From NCBI GenBank assembly GCA_013349695.1, contig DUZD01000204.1, positions 1 to 6,235 of the forward strand: a DNA stretch of 6,235 bases, given 5' to 3'. The notes under the pieces are model-generated. The model saw nothing but the letters and a program-made list of their open reading frames with translations, was not told the origin of the DNA and did no database searches. A program made the position numbers and the translations under genes. The DNA comes from Rhodospirillaceae bacterium (GTDB lineage: Bacteria > Pseudomonadota > Alphaproteobacteria > Rhodospirillales > 2-02-FULL-58-16). This document shows, piece by piece, positions 6,030 to 6,235 of the stretch (positions are counted from its first letter, which is position 1; every line of letters begins with the position of its first letter).

Positions 6030-6235
6030 TCACCCGCCTAGGCGTCGCCACCAGCCCTGGCGCCGCGATTTCGGCTGTTTCCGCCCCTTGTCCGCGCCGA
6101 CGTCAATGACGGTGGTTTTGTCGGCGTTGGCTTCGTCCGTGCCGGCTTCTGTCTTGTCCTTGACGGCGGCGGCATCAGCGGCATCGACGGCCTTGTCCTT
6201 GCGCTTGGGCTTGGGCTTGGGCTTGGGCTTGGGCT
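6030..6235 (-). CDS. rne: Ribonuclease E, C-terminal end (partial, runs off the window)
   Basis: On the minus strand an open frame enters at the right edge and ends at TGA 6030-6032, giving the last 68 codons of a gene. It begins with a Pro-Lys run, continues through a charged Ala/Asp/Lys-rich stretch and ends in SRRQGWWRRLGG. Such a low-complexity basic and acidic tail closed by a GWW motif is typical of alphaproteobacterial RNase E. In Caulobacter the terminal GWW peptide docks polynucleotide phosphorylase to the RNA degradosome. Here GWW is encoded at 6048-6056. The catalytic S1 and RNase E/G domains lie outside the window, so the identification rests on the tail alone. Its stop is 32 bp from that of the convergent aminotransferase gene. 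The alternative is another Lys/Pro-rich protein, but the GWW ending makes RNase E the best call. Confidence 0.75.
   Translation of the reverse strand, partial: PKPKPKPKPKRKDKAVDAADAAAVKDKTEAGTDEANADKTTVIDVGADKGRKQPKSRRQGWWRRLGG
6204..6235. repeat. Tandem 6-bp repeat (CTTGGG)5+ encoding Pro-Lys repeats
   Basis: At least five perfect copies of CTTGGG, plus two bases of a sixth at the edge, run to the end of the window. Two degenerate units (CTTGTC, CTTGCG) precede them in register at 6192-6203. On the minus strand each unit encodes Pro-Lys within the RNase E tail. Because the unit is 6 bp, gain or loss of copies keeps the reading frame. Confidence 0.9.

Noticed and set aside
4750..6051. 433-codon open frame on the minus strand opposite the aminotransferase gene
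   Set aside because: The plus-strand aminotransferase has a complete set of PLP-site motifs. The antisense frame has no recognisable domain, is rich in Arg/Gly as expected of GC-driven shadow frames, and also overlaps the end of the RNase E tail in another frame.

Overview
The window is GC-rich, tightly packed bacterial DNA with normal Shine-Dalgarno sites and long GC-driven antisense ORFs. It looks like an ordinary chromosomal segment of an alphaproteobacterium, possibly a Rhodospirillales-type organism. The lineage is inferred from the gene set and from a short C-terminal fragment at the right edge that looks like alphaproteobacterial RNase E, with a GWW tail that docks PNPase. I see no mobile element, CRISPR array, rRNA or tRNA gene.

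Left half, minus strand (3139 down to 104): three genes for exported proteins in apparent transcriptional order. They are a periplasmic M48 metalloprotease with a TPR domain (BepA/YfgC type), a DUF3047 lipoprotein 12 bp behind it, and, after a 165-bp gap, a DsbA/ScsC-like thiol oxidoreductase with a CGFC active site. A good candidate promoter (TTGACG, 17 bp, TACTTT) precedes the protease gene. Together they suggest envelope protein quality control: folding or oxidation of exported proteins and removal of failed ones.

Right half, plus strand (3108 to 5997): a divergent pair of overlapping genes. The first encodes a predicted lipoprotein with a gamma-glutamyltranspeptidase fold. By my alignment it lacks the catalytic threonine, the substrate-binding arginine and the lid-loop aspartate, so it is probably a pseudoenzyme or has another activity. 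The second, overlapping it by 11 bp, encodes an intact fold-type I PLP aminotransferase.

Right edge, minus strand (6030 to beyond 6235): the last 68 codons of a gene convergent with the aminotransferase. They contain a Pro-Lys run encoded by a perfect 6-bp tandem repeat and end in GWWRRLGG, which I read as the C-terminus of RNase E.

The most unusual item is the GGT-like lipoprotein without its nucleophile. Nothing here amounts to a wholly new system.
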